Notes under the pieces: generated by a model | What the model was told of the DNA's origin: nothing | The model's input: only the letters and a program-made list of their open reading frames with translations | Database searches by the model: none | Translations under genes and position numbers: made by a program | Part shown: in pieces, positions 7,808 through 15,047 of the stretch | Position numbering within the stretch: position 1 is the stretch's first letter | Layout of the letters: each line of letters opens with the position of its first letter | Origin: Candidatus Avelusimicrobium caledoniensis | GTDB lineage: Bacteria > Elusimicrobiota > Elusimicrobia > Elusimicrobiales > Elusimicrobiaceae | Length of the DNA stretch: 33,366 bases | Direction: 5' to 3' | NCBI GenBank assembly: GCA_900315795.1 | Contig: ONAM01000012.1 | Span: forward strand, 1 to 33,366

Positions 7808-10045
7808 ATGGCAAAACAAAAACACGCCGAACACGTATTACCCGCCGCAGAACATTTTTTGCATAAAGCTCTCGTGCACGTAACGGGTGCGCTGGGGCTA
7901 CTTATCAGTATTTCGTTTTTTACCGCCACATACGATACCGCACAAGTAAAACTCACGCTGTTACACATGGGCGGGCTCCTTTTGGCGGCGTTGTGGGCTT
8001 CGTTGCAAATCACGCGGCGCAAAAGTTTTTTAACAAAACAAAATTTACCCGTTCTACTGCCTGTACTTATTTATATCGGGTGGAACATCCTTTGCTATAT
8101 TTTCGCCCCCCTCCACGCCGAAGCCGCCGAAGAATTTATCCGCTTTTTGCTCTACGGTGTCATTACGTTACTGGCCGCCACGGAGTTTGATTTTAACGAT
8201 CTTAAACTAATTACCAACTGGTTGTTGGCGGCGGTATGGATTTCTTTTATATACGCGGCGGTACAAATGCTGGATGTGTTTTTCCCCGGGCTTGACCCGA
8301 TGCCGTGGCGCGGCTTTTTTACAAAACGCATTTTTTCCACACACGCTAACCCCAACTTCTTTGCCGATTTTGTTATTTTCTCGTCTTGTATTTTAGGTAG
8401 TGTATATTTAGCAAAACGCCAAAAAAAATATTTGTTCCTAGCGGCGTTGGGGCTTGCAGCCCTCTTTTTTACCGAGAGTAAAGGCGCGTGGCTTGCCTAC
8501 ACAGGGGCGGCTACGCTGGGCGTGTTACTTTATACCAACTACTGCGCCCCCGCCCTAAAAAAATACCGCCTCAAAATAAATACGCTTGTTCTTGTAGCCG
8601 CGTTGGGCGTGAGCATATTGGCGGGCGTGTATACGGTCAAGCGTTTTCAATCGGTTAGTTTCCGCACGCACACGTGGTTAGCTACCTTGGAAATGATTAA
8701 AGACCACCCCATTATGGGTGTGGGGACGGGCAATTTCAAAACCGTTTATTCCGCATACCGCCGCCCGCAAATTTTCTATATTGAAAATTCGCACAACGTG
8801 GAAACACAACACGCCGAAAACGAACTGTTAGAACAAGGCGCGGTGTCCGGTATCGTCGGGCTATTTATCTTTTTGTGGCTGATGTATCACGTGTTTGGTC
8901 TGGCGTTTGGCTCGCTACGTAACAGCGAATTTTCCCCGGAACAAAAATATTATTTGCTCGGGTACACAGCCGCACTGGGCGGAATGCTAACGCATAGTTT
9001 GGTGGATATTTCTATCCGGTTTGCATCCAGCGGATTTTTCTTTGCGCTATTTATGGGGCTGATTATTTCGCTCTGCCGCCCGACGGAAAAAACGGCTGCT
9101 ATACCCCCTGTTTCTTCGCCCGCGTGGGTATTGTGGACAGAACGGCTGTTGCTTGCTTTTGGGCTCGTGTGGCTTGTCATCACGCTCATTAAATTATTCC
9201 ATGAAATCACATCTGCCTTGGGTACTGCTACGCCGGGAGATGTGGGCTTACTTGCCGTGGCGTGGGTGGTGTTTGTAGGCGCATTACTTGCCGCAAGCGT
9301 GATACTGCTGCGCGCGGCATGGCAGCAAAAAAATGCGCTTGCCATCGTCCCGTTGTGTTTAGTAGTGCCGCTTGAATTTGCGGCATATTGTCCGTTTCAG
9401 GCGAATCATTATTACAGTTTGGGTATCTCGTTTAATAACATGGGAAATGTAGAAGGAGCTTTGGGCTATTTTACAAAAGCGGTGCAATTTAACCCGTTGC
9501 AAGCCGAGTACCGCCAATTCCGCGCCAACTTATTTATGGCAATATTAGATTTAACCAACCGATTTTCCCCCATTCGCGGCGACACGCAAACTCCGTCCGA
9601 CGATTTTTCCCGCGCATTAGCCGATTACGCCGTCGTGGAACGCCGTTCGCCCAATCATCCGCTGTTACACCATAATAAAGGTCAACTTTATTATAAAATG
9701 GCGTTAACGCGTTCGGACCAAGCATCCAAATCGCACAGCAAAACGGAATATGATTTCTTCAAACAAGACGCGTTGGATAATATGGACAAGGCCAAAAAAT
9801 CGTTCGCGCGTGCACTGCAAAGCGACCCGACCAACCCCGAAACATACATGTATTTGGTGCAAATCGGGTTACTGGAAAACAACGTGGACGAGGCACAACA
9901 GTGGCTGAATAAATTTCGCCAAGGGCCTGAGGGCGTAACGGAAGAAGAATTTTTGAAACAACATCAAAATTATCCCGTGGCAGACCAACTGCAACAGCAA
10001 GTAAACGCGCGCCGCGCGCAACAACTTGCCCGACGTGAAAAATAG
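7808..10045 (+). CDS. O-antigen ligase/polymerase-like membrane protein with C-terminal TPRs
   Basis: A 745-residue protein. Residues 1 to about 420 contain roughly ten transmembrane helices with the Wzy/WaaL-type core (FTKRIFSTHANPNFFADF, the large loop with MIKDHPIMGVGTGNFKTVY and AENELLEQGAVSGIVGLF). Two or three further helices follow near 440-510. The C-terminal 230 residues carry TPR-like units (SLGISFNNMGNVEGALGYF, NMDKAKKSFARALQSDP) ending in a charged tail. The family joins or polymerises lipid-linked glycans at the periplasmic face of the inner membrane; whether this is a ligase, polymerase or pilin glycosyltransferase cannot be told. The start follows TATATAT directly with no clear RBS, so it may be leaderless. 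No glycan genes adjoin it. Confidence 0.8.
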   Translation: MAKQKHAEHVLPAAEHFLHKALVHVTGALGLLISISFFTATYDTAQVKLTLLHMGGLLLAALWASLQITRRKSFLTKQNLPVLLPVLIYIGWNILCYIFAPLHAEAAEEFIRFLLYGVITLLAATEFDFNDLKLITNWLLAAVWISFIYAAVQMLDVFFPGLDPMPWRGFFTKRIFSTHANPNFFADFVIFSSCILGSVYLAKRQKKYLFLAALGLAALFFTESKGAWLAYTGAATLGVLLYTNYCAPALKKYRLKINTLVLVAALGVSILAGVYTVKRFQSVSFRTHTWLATLEMIKDHPIMGVGTGNFKTVYSAYRRPQIFYIENSHNVETQHAENELLEQGAVSGIVGLFIFLWLMYHVFGLAFGSLRNSEFSPEQKYYLLGYTAALGGMLTHSLVDISIRFASSGFFFALFMGLIISLCRPTEKTAAIPPVSSPAWVLWTERLLLAFGLVWLVITLIKLFHEITSALGTATPGDVGLLAVAWVVFVGALLAASVILLRAAWQQKNALAIVPLCLVVPLEFAAYCPFQANHYYSLGISFNNMGNVEGALGYFTKAVQFNPLQAEYRQFRANLFMAILDLTNRFSPIRGDTQTPSDDFSRALADYAVVERRSPNHPLLHHNKGQLYYKMALTRSDQASKSHSKTEYDFFKQDALDNMDKAKKSFARALQSDPTNPETYMYLVQIGLLENNVDEAQQWLNKFRQGPEGVTEEEFLKQHQNYPVADQLQQQVNARRAQQLARREK

Positions 10046-10055
10046 AATAGTAGCC

Positions 10056-10098
10056 GCACGCGCAAGAAAGCGGCGTGCAAAAGTTTTACTTTTTTTGT
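10056..10098 (+). terminator. Weak intrinsic terminator
   Basis: GCACGC (10056-10061) pairs with GCGTGC (10073-10078). The T-rich stretch ending TTTTTTT follows after a short gap. It separates the membrane-protein gene from the tRNA. A possible tRNA promoter (GTGCAA, 17 bp, TAGAAT) overlaps it. Confidence 0.45.
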
Positions 10099-10125
10099 AG
10101 AATATAGAGGTAATAAGAATTTGTT

Positions 10126-10198
10126 GCCAAGATAGCTCAGCTGGTAGAGCAATCGCTTCGTAAGCGATAGGTCCGGGGTTCGATCCCCCGTCTTGGCT
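10126..10198 (+). tRNA. tRNA-Thr (anticodon CGU)
   Basis: A complete cloverleaf: acceptor GCCAAGA/TCTTGGC, D arm GCTCagctggtaGAGC, anticodon stem ATCGC/GCGAT with loop TTCGTAA (anticodon CGT, reading ACG), T arm CGGGG-TTCGATC-CCCCG, discriminator T. CCA is not encoded. The 3' end is duplicated at 13234-13246 and is the integration site of the adjoining island; the gene is left intact. Confidence 0.97.
10186..10198 (+). other. Left attachment site (att) in tRNA-Thr
   Basis: The 13 bases CCCCGTCTTGGCT at the tRNA 3' end recur exactly at 13234-13246, and the identity stops on both sides. This is the pattern left by a tyrosine recombinase using a tRNA gene. Confidence 0.85.
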
Positions 10199-10205
10199 TT
10201 TTTTA

Positions 10206-10228
10206 GGCCCCTCGTCGGGGCCTTTTTT
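10206..10228 (+). terminator. Intrinsic terminator after tRNA-Thr (island-borne)
   Basis: GGCCCC (10206-10211), loop TCGTC, GGGGCC (10217-10222), then six T. It lies just inside the island, so it seems to be brought by the element to end the tRNA transcript. Confidence 0.9.
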
Positions 10229-10316
10229 ATGAAGAGAAACGCCGTTATTTCGCACTATTACCATCTTAAAATTGGCTTGAAATAGTGTGCAACAACGGGG
10301 CGGGGAAGCAGTAGCG

Positions 10317-10338
10317 GTGTCAGCATAGTGTCAGCATA
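10317..10338. repeat. Tandem GTGTCAGCATA motifs, left end
   Basis: Two perfect 11-bp repeats back to back. A related pair (GTGTCAGCATA, 3 bases, GTCAGCATA) lies at 13194-13216 next to the right att. Their placement near both ends suggests arm-type recombinase binding sites (inference). Confidence 0.65.
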
Positions 10339-10438
10339 AAAGCAATTTTAAAATCTTTGGATCTTATCTTTGCACAGCGCAAAAATTTGATCAACAAACA
10401 CTCTTTTCACTAAAATTCTTCCAGCAGATAAGTTAATC

Positions 10439-11095
10439 TTATTTATTATTTTCAATAGGCATATTATACAACGTCGGTTTGGCAGGAGTTCCATTAGCCG
10501 TTACAGCCGGATTTGGAACATAATGGAAAATTTGCCCATTTTCATAGATGGCGTATAATTCTCCGCCATCATATAAATTGGAACTAACTCCTGTCACCAA
10601 TCCATTCTTTCCATAGTTCATACCTTCTTGAGGATTGAGCACAGTACTATTGGCCATATCTTTCTCCACCTTCTTCAAAGTTTTTCCAGTTGTATCTGCT
10701 ATTATTTTTGCAATTTTTTCTGTATCAATTTGAATGCTTTTTACTCGTTCTTCTACATCTTTTTCACGTAGAACCTCTTGATTAGAAAATTGCGTTGTGA
10801 TAGGATGTATCAAAAAACTAGAATGCGGAACGCAAAGGCGCTCCTTTCCAGCGCAAAAAACTACCGTGGCAATACTATCCACAGAACCAAAATTGTAGGT
10901 AATAACTTCCGCATTTATACCTTTAAGATAATTATACACAGCAATTCCATGAAACACTGAACCGCCGCCGGACGATAACAACAGATGTATATGGCTGCAG
11001 CGGTCTTTCACTGCATTATCTATACAAGTAAAGAGCGCATGTGTTGTTTGGGGTAGAACAGGGGCCATGAACCTAATCCATATATGCTTCGTCAT
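10439..11095 (-). CDS. ClpP-like serine protease
   Basis: A 218-residue Clp-fold peptidase of the ClpP family. The segment LLLSSGGGSVFHGIAVYNYL is the oxyanion/substrate strand region. The nucleophile is probably the Ser of GSVDSIATVV and the catalytic His that of LIHPITTQ. The third residue, Asp in housekeeping ClpP, aligns with Ser in NSTVLNPQEGMNYG, so the triad is altered; I recall related accessory ClpP-like proteins with the same change. No Clp ATPase is encoded nearby. A promoter (11102-11129) lies so close to the ATG that the mRNA is probably leaderless. Divergent from the methyltransferase gene. Its role in the island (defence, regulation or stability) is not evident from sequence. 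Confidence 0.8.
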   Translation of the reverse strand: MTKHIWIRFMAPVLPQTTHALFTCIDNAVKDRCSHIHLLLSSGGGSVFHGIAVYNYLKGINAEVITYNFGSVDSIATVVFCAGKERLCVPHSSFLIHPITTQFSNQEVLREKDVEERVKSIQIDTEKIAKIIADTTGKTLKKVEKDMANSTVLNPQEGMNYGKNGLVTGVSSNLYDGGELYAIYENGQIFHYVPNPAVTANGTPAKPTLYNMPIENNK

Positions 11096-11101
11096 ATGTA
11101 T

Positions 11102-11129
11102 AGTATAGCAATTTTAGCAATCATTTCAA
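11102..11129 (-). promoter_or_regulatory. Promoter of the clpP-like gene (probably leaderless)
   Basis: On the minus strand TTGAAA (11124-11129), a 16-bp spacer and TATACT (11102-11107). The ATG at 11095 falls about 7 bases beyond the -10, at the expected start of transcription, leaving no room for an RBS. Confidence 0.7.
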
Positions 11130-11273
11130 CTACATATTATCCTCTACAATTCGGAGTTAAGGACGCCTCTTAATCGTCATAATAAATTGTCACGTTCTGG
11201 ATGTCTAAAAATGAATAAATTCTTATAATTTTCTATAATACTAGTCAAGAGAGGATGCAATAGCGGAGTTTTT

Positions 11274-12155
11274 ATGCAAGATTTTAAAAATAAAATTATA
11301 TTAGGTGATTGTATAGAGGAAATGAAAAAATTGCCTAGCAGTTCGTTTGATATCGTTATTGCTGATCCGCCTTATAATATTGGCAAAGATTTTGGCAACA
11401 ATTTTGATAATTACTCTTTGGAAGAATATATATCTTGGTCTAAAAAATGGATACGAGAATGTCGGCGCCTTTTGAAGGATACAGGGACGATGTTTGTGTA
11501 CGGCTTTGATGAAATATTAGCGCATCTTTCAGTTATGTTTCCTATTGGCCAACAGCGTTGGCTAATATGGTACTACACGAACAAAAATGTTCCATCACTT
11601 AATTTTTGGCAACGCAGTCATGAATCAATTATTTGTCATTGGAAACAGACCCCTATTTTTAATAGAGACAATGTCCGTGAACCGTATACCGAAGGATTTC
11701 TCAAGGGCAGTGCTGGACGAATCCGACCAAATACAAAAGGCCGTTTCTCTCGGGAATCCTCCCAACCTACGGTGTATAAAGCGCATGCGCAAGGGGCTTT
11801 GCCGCGTGATGTATTTTCTATTTCCACCTTGGCTGGTGGTGCGGCTTTACGCGAACGTAATATTTTTTGTAAAACTTGTGGGAAATTAATAGATCCCCAT
11901 CAGCGCAAATTTCATGAAGGACATGATGTGATTATCCATCCCACCCAAAAACCTCTTTCCTTAACTGAAAAATTAATCCTTTCGTCAAAACCAAAATCGG
12001 ATTTTTCCGTGTTGATTCCGTTTGGGGGAAGTGGTTCCGAGTGTTTATGTACGCTGACACACGGGGGGCAATTTACTGCATTTGAACTGAATCCTGATTA
12101 TGTTAAATTGTCACAAGCGGTAGTTGATAATTATATGTCGAGTTGCCTCTTATAA
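11274..12155 (+). CDS. Type II DNA methyltransferase (beta class, N6-A or N4-C)
   Basis: A 293-residue site-specific DNA methyltransferase. Catalytic motif IV DPPYNIGKDF is at about residue 36-45, near the N-terminus. The AdoMet-binding motif I is C-terminal (PFGGSGSE, near 250, followed by AFELNPDYV), giving the beta-class order. HPTQKP precedes motif I, as in this class. A Cys/His cluster (CKTCG and HQRKFHEGH) could bind zinc. RBS GGAG lies upstream and -10-like TATAAT repeats lie near 11220-11240. The 3' end overlaps the convergent endonuclease gene by 6 bases, so the pair forms a restriction-modification system. The recognition sequence cannot be read from the protein. Confidence 0.92.
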   Translation: MQDFKNKIILGDCIEEMKKLPSSSFDIVIADPPYNIGKDFGNNFDNYSLEEYISWSKKWIRECRRLLKDTGTMFVYGFDEILAHLSVMFPIGQQRWLIWYYTNKNVPSLNFWQRSHESIICHWKQTPIFNRDNVREPYTEGFLKGSAGRIRPNTKGRFSRESSQPTVYKAHAQGALPRDVFSISTLAGGAALRERNIFCKTCGKLIDPHQRKFHEGHDVIIHPTQKPLSLTEKLILSSKPKSDFSVLIPFGGSGSECLCTLTHGGQFTAFELNPDYVKLSQAVVDNYMSSCLL

Positions 12156-12866
12156 CAATTCTTTGAATGCCTCAGGTGTGAAAACAACAAATCCGTTGTC
12201 TAATCTATCTAAAGTACCATTTAGGTTAAATTTTTTGAATTCCTTTAAGGAATTCTTAATCTTTCCTTTATTCACCCCGACTTTATATGTAAAATTTAGT
12301 TCGTAATCTAAAGGGGAAGGAACTATATAAAAAACATCTTTCACATCGCTTTCTTGATGTTGGTTTTCTTGCCTACGTGCAAATTCAGGTCTATGGGTGA
12401 CTTTTTTAATTTGTATTTTTATTTCCGTTCCATCTAGTTTGGTAACAAGAATATCCACATTGCGGTGATCTAATTCTGTCCCCATTTTGATTGTATCTTT
12501 CCCAAAAACAGATTCCGCCACATAGCCACCGTGAATCTGCGTAATGAGGGAAGCCCATGTCCGATAAATTCTTGCTTCTAACCCACGAGAAAAACAATCG
12601 CACTCCAGGCCAAAGCCCGATTTCTGCCAAAAAGATTTAATATCGGTTTCGTGCGTTTGCCAATATACTTTGTAGTAATCTTCAAAAGAGAGCGGCGTTT
12701 TTAGATTGTCTTTGTTTTGCCAATACTGTTCATAAATTGTTTGCAATGCTTGAATATTTTTAGGCAAATCCATTTCTACAATTTTCGTTTTGGAGTATTT
12801 TGCTCGGTATTTATCGAGATCAATTTCTTTTAAAAAATTTGTAAAAGTATCATAGGTAAATTTCAT
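12150..12866 (-). CDS. TaqI-family restriction endonuclease (candidate)
   Basis: A 238-residue protein with a PD-(D/E)xK-type core: Asp in HRNVDILV, then EIKIQIKKVTHRPE, where the QIKK segment supplies the catalytic Lys. The N-terminal half (FLKEIDLDKYRAKY, MDLPKNIQAL, RGLEARIYRTWASLITQ) looks to me like the TaqI endonuclease family (TCGA cutters), from memory and not from a search. Convergent with the methyltransferase and co-directional with the C-protein gene, whose start it follows with a 4-base ATGA overlap on the other side: the usual C-R arrangement. Full length and intact. Confidence 0.75.
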   Translation of the reverse strand: MKFTYDTFTNFLKEIDLDKYRAKYSKTKIVEMDLPKNIQALQTIYEQYWQNKDNLKTPLSFEDYYKVYWQTHETDIKSFWQKSGFGLECDCFSRGLEARIYRTWASLITQIHGGYVAESVFGKDTIKMGTELDHRNVDILVTKLDGTEIKIQIKKVTHRPEFARRQENQHQESDVKDVFYIVPSPLDYELNFTYKVGVNKGKIKNSLKEFKKFNLNGTLDRLDNGFVVFTPEAFKELL

Positions 12867-13078
12867 TTTTGGTTCTCCAGTAAATCAGTAATTCTTATGG
12901 ATAACGCATTAGCTAATTTTTCCAAGATTATAACACTTATGTTGCATTGGGCACGCTCAATCAGTCCGATATAATTATTGTGCAATTCGGCTTTTTCAGC
13001 TAATTTTGCTTGAGTTAACCCTTGCTTAGTACGTTCTTTTCGCAAATTTATAGCGATTGTGTGTATGATGTTATCCAT
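12863..13078 (-). CDS. HTH (XRE/Cro) controller protein of the R-M system
   Basis: A 71-residue helix-turn-helix protein: LRKERTKQGLTQAKLAEKAELHNNYIGLIERAQCNISVIILEKLANAL is the classic HTH-3 fold seen in C proteins. The start is placed at MDNIIHTIA; a longer frame upstream would cross the promoter and operator. The TATTAT hexamer ends 7 bases before this ATG, so the message may be leaderless, as is common for C genes. Its stop overlaps the endonuclease start by 4 bases. It probably delays and tunes endonuclease expression through the palindrome at 13114-13129 (inference). Confidence 0.85.
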   Translation of the reverse strand: MDNIIHTIAINLRKERTKQGLTQAKLAEKAELHNNYIGLIERAQCNISVIILEKLANALSIRITDLLENQK

Positions 13079-13113
13079 TGTTTTTATAATACGAAAAATG
13101 GAACAAGTAGAAA

Positions 13114-13129
13114 ACACACTATATTGTGT
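13114..13129. promoter_or_regulatory. Candidate C-protein operator
   Basis: ACACACTATATTGTGT is a 16-bp palindrome with one mismatched pair, 36 bases upstream of the controller start and beside its promoter. Position and symmetry fit a C-box; binding is inferred. Confidence 0.55.
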
Positions 13130-13193
13130 ATTTCAGTTAAGGCAAAATTATACAGATATATTTTAATGGTAGAAAATGGTATAGGGCTAATTT

Positions 13194-13216
13194 GTGTCAG
13201 CATAATAGTCAGCATA
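13194..13216. repeat. GTCAGCATA motif pair, right end of island
   Basis: GTGTCAGCATA followed after 3 bases by GTCAGCATA, 17 bases before the right att. It matches the tandem motifs at 10317-10338. Confidence 0.65.
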
Positions 13217-13233
13217 CAGTCTAAGAAAACTTG

Positions 13234-13246
13234 CCCCGTCTTGGCT
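13234..13246 (+). other. Right attachment site (att)
   Basis: Exact copy of the 13-base tRNA-Thr 3' end (CCCCGTCTTGGCT) with no tRNA upstream. It marks the right boundary of the island. Confidence 0.85.
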
Positions 13247-13253
13247 AAAATTT

Positions 13254-13279
13254 AACCCCCCGCGTAAACGGGGGTTTTT
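13254..13279 (+). terminator. Intrinsic terminator, probably the original tRNA-Thr terminator
   Basis: CCCCCG (13257-13262) pairs with CGGGGG (13269-13274), followed by five T. It lies 8 bases beyond the right att, the position expected for the pre-insertion terminator of the tRNA. Confidence 0.8.
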
Positions 13280-13390
13280 GTTAGATCAACTGACATTCCA
13301 TTACTTTCTTTCTTTAAAGAAAGAAATATCTACCTCTTATTTTTTGCTATACTATAAAAAGTAGTAGGATTTTAAAAAAGGGAGAGTTTT

Positions 13391-13921
13391 ATGAGAAACC
13401 AACAAGGTTTTACGTTAATTGAATTACTCGTTGTTGTACTGATTATCGGTATTTTAACGGCTGTTGCTCTGCCGCAATATACTACCGCTGTTGAAAAATC
13501 CCGCGCAGCTGAGGCATTAACGCTTATGAGTGCCGTTACCGGTGCGGTTGAACGATACCGCTTGCAAAAAGACGATTGGCCACCTGCCGCAACGGCCGCC
13601 GACGGTGCTTCTTTTGCCAAATTAGACGTAGAAATTCCGCCGATCTCCGGCACCGCGCTTTACGGGGGAGCTAACTTCTACATGACCTTTGGGCCTGTTG
13701 CGGGAGCGAATAACAAATTTACCGTTACGGCTACCCGCCGCTTAAACGATACGACGCAGCAATACCTGTTAAAAACGGAAATTACCGAAGCCACCAACGG
13801 TACATTTTCTGTCAAACGCACCTGCACCCGGCACGACGGAACAGCTATCACCGAAACCGATACTTCCGAAGCCGCTAAATTCTGCAACGCAGTAACCAGC
13901 GGTAAACCGAACGGGTTTTAA
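13391..13921 (+). CDS. Type IV pilin-like prepilin (pilin 3), canonical leader
   Basis: A 176-residue prepilin with a normal 6-residue leader, [13 protein letters not shown], then a hydrophobic helix, LPQYTTAVEKSRAAEAL, and a globular domain ending in KFCNAVTSGKPNGF. RBS GGGAGAG lies 6 bases upstream. A TATACT/TATAAA -10 region lies near 13350. The homopolymer promoter and the leader palindromes of the other four pilin genes are absent, so this copy shows what the unmodified gene looks like. It sits between the island and the prophage lysis end, with a terminator at 13937. Confidence 0.92.
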   Translation: MRNQQGFTLIELLVVVLIIGILTAVALPQYTTAVEKSRAAEALTLMSAVTGAVERYRLQKDDWPPAATAADGASFAKLDVEIPPISGTALYGGANFYMTFGPVAGANNKFTVTATRRLNDTTQQYLLKTEITEATNGTFSVKRTCTRHDGTAITETDTSEAAKFCNAVTSGKPNGF

Positions 13922-13936
13922 TCAAGTATGACTTGT

Positions 13937-13968
13937 AAAAAAAGCGGAACTTTTGTTCCGCTTTTTTT
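13937..13968. terminator. Bidirectional intrinsic terminator
   Basis: AAAAAAAGCGGAAC (13937-13950) pairs with GTTCCGCTTTTTTT (13955-13968) around TTTT. It ends pilin 3 on the plus strand and the prophage lysis operon on the minus strand. Confidence 0.92.
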
Positions 13969-14167
13969 ATTTAATGCGTCCGCAAACGGTTTCAAATGCA
14001 AGTATAGCCCGCGCATTATTTTCATGGATATCCGCCAGTTTTTCGTCGCTCAAATCAAACCGGATGTGGCATACGGCTGCCCTACTTTTAACGTCCGGCG
14101 CGGCGCAGGCGTTCGCGCACAGCATCAGCAGGCAAACGCTCCACACGTTGCATAATGTTTTGAACAC
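13967..14167 (-). CDS. Rz1-like outer-membrane spanin lipoprotein (candidate)
   Basis: A 66-residue protein with an N-terminal hydrophobic signal (VWSVCLLMLCANAC) ending in a lipobox-like ANAC. A short periplasmic domain with two further Cys follows. Its first 80 bases overlap the Rz-like gene in another frame, the classic nested Rz/Rz1 layout. An o-spanin pairs with the i-spanin to fuse inner and outer membranes at lysis, which implies a Gram-negative envelope. It lacks the Pro-rich body of many Rz1 proteins, so the call rests on position, size and signal. Confidence 0.6.
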   Translation of the reverse strand: MFKTLCNVWSVCLLMLCANACAAPDVKSRAAVCHIRFDLSDEKLADIHENNARAILAFETVCGRIK

Positions 14168-14288
14168 GGGCCACCTCCTTGGCTTCTTGTTTAAGTGCTT
14201 GCAAGCGGGCGGCTTTTTTACCGTCTTGCCGCGCCCAGAAAACTGCCACGGATAAACAGATAATCAGTCCGTACAACAGCCACATCAT
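14088..14288 (-). CDS. Rz-like inner-membrane spanin (candidate)
   Basis: A 66-residue protein with one N-terminal transmembrane helix (MMWLLYGLIICLSVAVFWA) and a charged, helical, coiled-coil-like periplasmic tail (KKAARLQALKQEAKEVARVQN). This is i-spanin topology, although it is short for the family. Start overlaps the holin-like stop by ATGA. The Rz1-like gene is nested out of frame in its 3' part. Confidence 0.65.
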   Translation of the reverse strand: MMWLLYGLIICLSVAVFWARQDGKKAARLQALKQEAKEVARVQNIMQRVERLPADAVRERLRRAGR

Positions 14289-14476
14289 TTTGTTTTCCCG
14301 CCGACAAACGAGCCGTCCGCATTACACAAAGACAACGCAGACAAAATTTTAATAATTTTGGCTAGCGCGTTATCGTCACTGCTCGTCGGGGTCAGTTTTA
14401 CTATGAGCGTAGCTAACGCCACCACCGCCCCCAGAATTTGTAATAGTTCGTCATAATGTTGTGTGATAAACGTCAT
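14285..14476 (-). CDS. Small holin-like membrane protein
   Basis: A 63-residue protein starting MTFITQHYDELLQ, with one clear hydrophobic helix (ILGAVVALATLIVKL) and a second weakly hydrophobic stretch near IIKILSALSLC. The start is supported by AAGGAG lying within the last codons of the endolysin gene. Size, topology and position between endolysin and spanins suggest the holin or a holin partner that times release of the endolysin. Homology not recognised. Confidence 0.6.
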   Translation of the reverse strand: MTFITQHYDELLQILGAVVALATLIVKLTPTSSDDNALAKIIKILSALSLCNADGSFVGGKTK

Positions 14477-14477
14477 G

Positions 14478-14867
14478 TTAATTCTCCTTAATTTCAATAT
14501 GCGGCCAATCTTGTAAGGTCCGCCAATATCCGCCGTACGTAAAGTTACTGGATATTTTCCCCTCCGCCCGGAGCATATTGGCTACCGTGTCAAAACGAAT
14601 AATCATTTCGTTAAAACGGCTGATGTTATCCCAATCTACCGGATACGGGGAAATATCCACCGCCAAAGACGGCGTTTTGTTATGCGCCGAGTGCGGCCAT
14701 TTTACCCGGCTTGCCCCGCGTTGCAAAGCCGCGGTTTGGGCGGCTTGGCTGCGGTGTCCTTCCAGTACGGTAAAATCGTACTGTTTGATAAGTTCGTTAC
14801 AAACGGCTTGTAAGTCCGGGTGGCACGTGGCTAATCGCGCTTGGCTGGACGCGCTAAATTTTGGCAT
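14478..14867 (-). CDS. Endolysin, M15-type L-Ala-D-Glu/D-Ala-D-Ala peptidase
   Basis: A 129-residue metallopeptidase. The zinc-site signatures are SAHNKTPSLAVDISPYP, matching the S.H..G.A.D pattern, and DWPHIEI near the C-terminus. VLEGHRSQAAQTAALQRGASRVKW is the usual preceding segment of phage M15 endolysins. It cuts peptide cross-links or stems of peptidoglycan. There is no signal peptide, so release needs a holin. The start overlaps the end of the upstream membrane-protein gene by 37 bases. RBS GAGGGAG. Confidence 0.9.
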   Translation of the reverse strand: MPKFSASSQARLATCHPDLQAVCNELIKQYDFTVLEGHRSQAAQTAALQRGASRVKWPHSAHNKTPSLAVDISPYPVDWDNISRFNEMIIRFDTVANMLRAEGKISSNFTYGGYWRTLQDWPHIEIKEN

Positions 14868-15043
14868 AAACGCATCTCTCCCTCTAACGTATATACCCGT
14901 TCTTGCAAGTGGTTATATTTATCTTGCTTTTGCTCTAGCCGCGCGATATCTTTGCGAATGGCTTTGAGTTCCCCCCACACAACTCCCGCGGCAAATACAA
15001 GCGCAATCACTTTCCACGCGGCGGAAAAAATAAACTCGTTCAT
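14831..15043 (-). CDS. Membrane-anchored coiled-coil protein of the lysis cassette (XhlA-like)
   Basis: A 70-residue protein with an N-terminal transmembrane helix (AAWKVIALVFAAGVVWGEL) and a coiled coil (AIRKDIARLEQKQDKYNHLQERVYTLEGEM). Haemolysin XhlA-type phage proteins have a coiled coil and a single helix in the reverse order, so this may instead be a spanin or holin accessory. RBS GGGGAG. Overlaps the endolysin start. Confidence 0.6.
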   Translation of the reverse strand: MNEFIFSAAWKVIALVFAAGVVWGELKAIRKDIARLEQKQDKYNHLQERVYTLEGEMRLCQNLARPAKRD

Positions 15044-15047
15044 CGTT

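Larger units (their letters stand above)
10199..13246. mobile_element. 3.05-kb integrase-less genomic island in tRNA-Thr
   Basis: The segment between the 13-bp repeats is visibly richer in A+T than its flanks. It encodes a ClpP-like protease, a DNA methyltransferase, a TaqI-like endonuclease and an HTH regulator. Tandem GTGTCAGCATA motifs lie near both ends. No integrase or excisionase is encoded: the 240 bases next to the tRNA, the usual integrase position, contain only the terminator and the repeats. It may be mobilised in trans, or may be a remnant. Its left-end terminator (10206-10228) replaces the probable original tRNA terminator, now displaced to 13254-13279. Confidence 0.8.
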
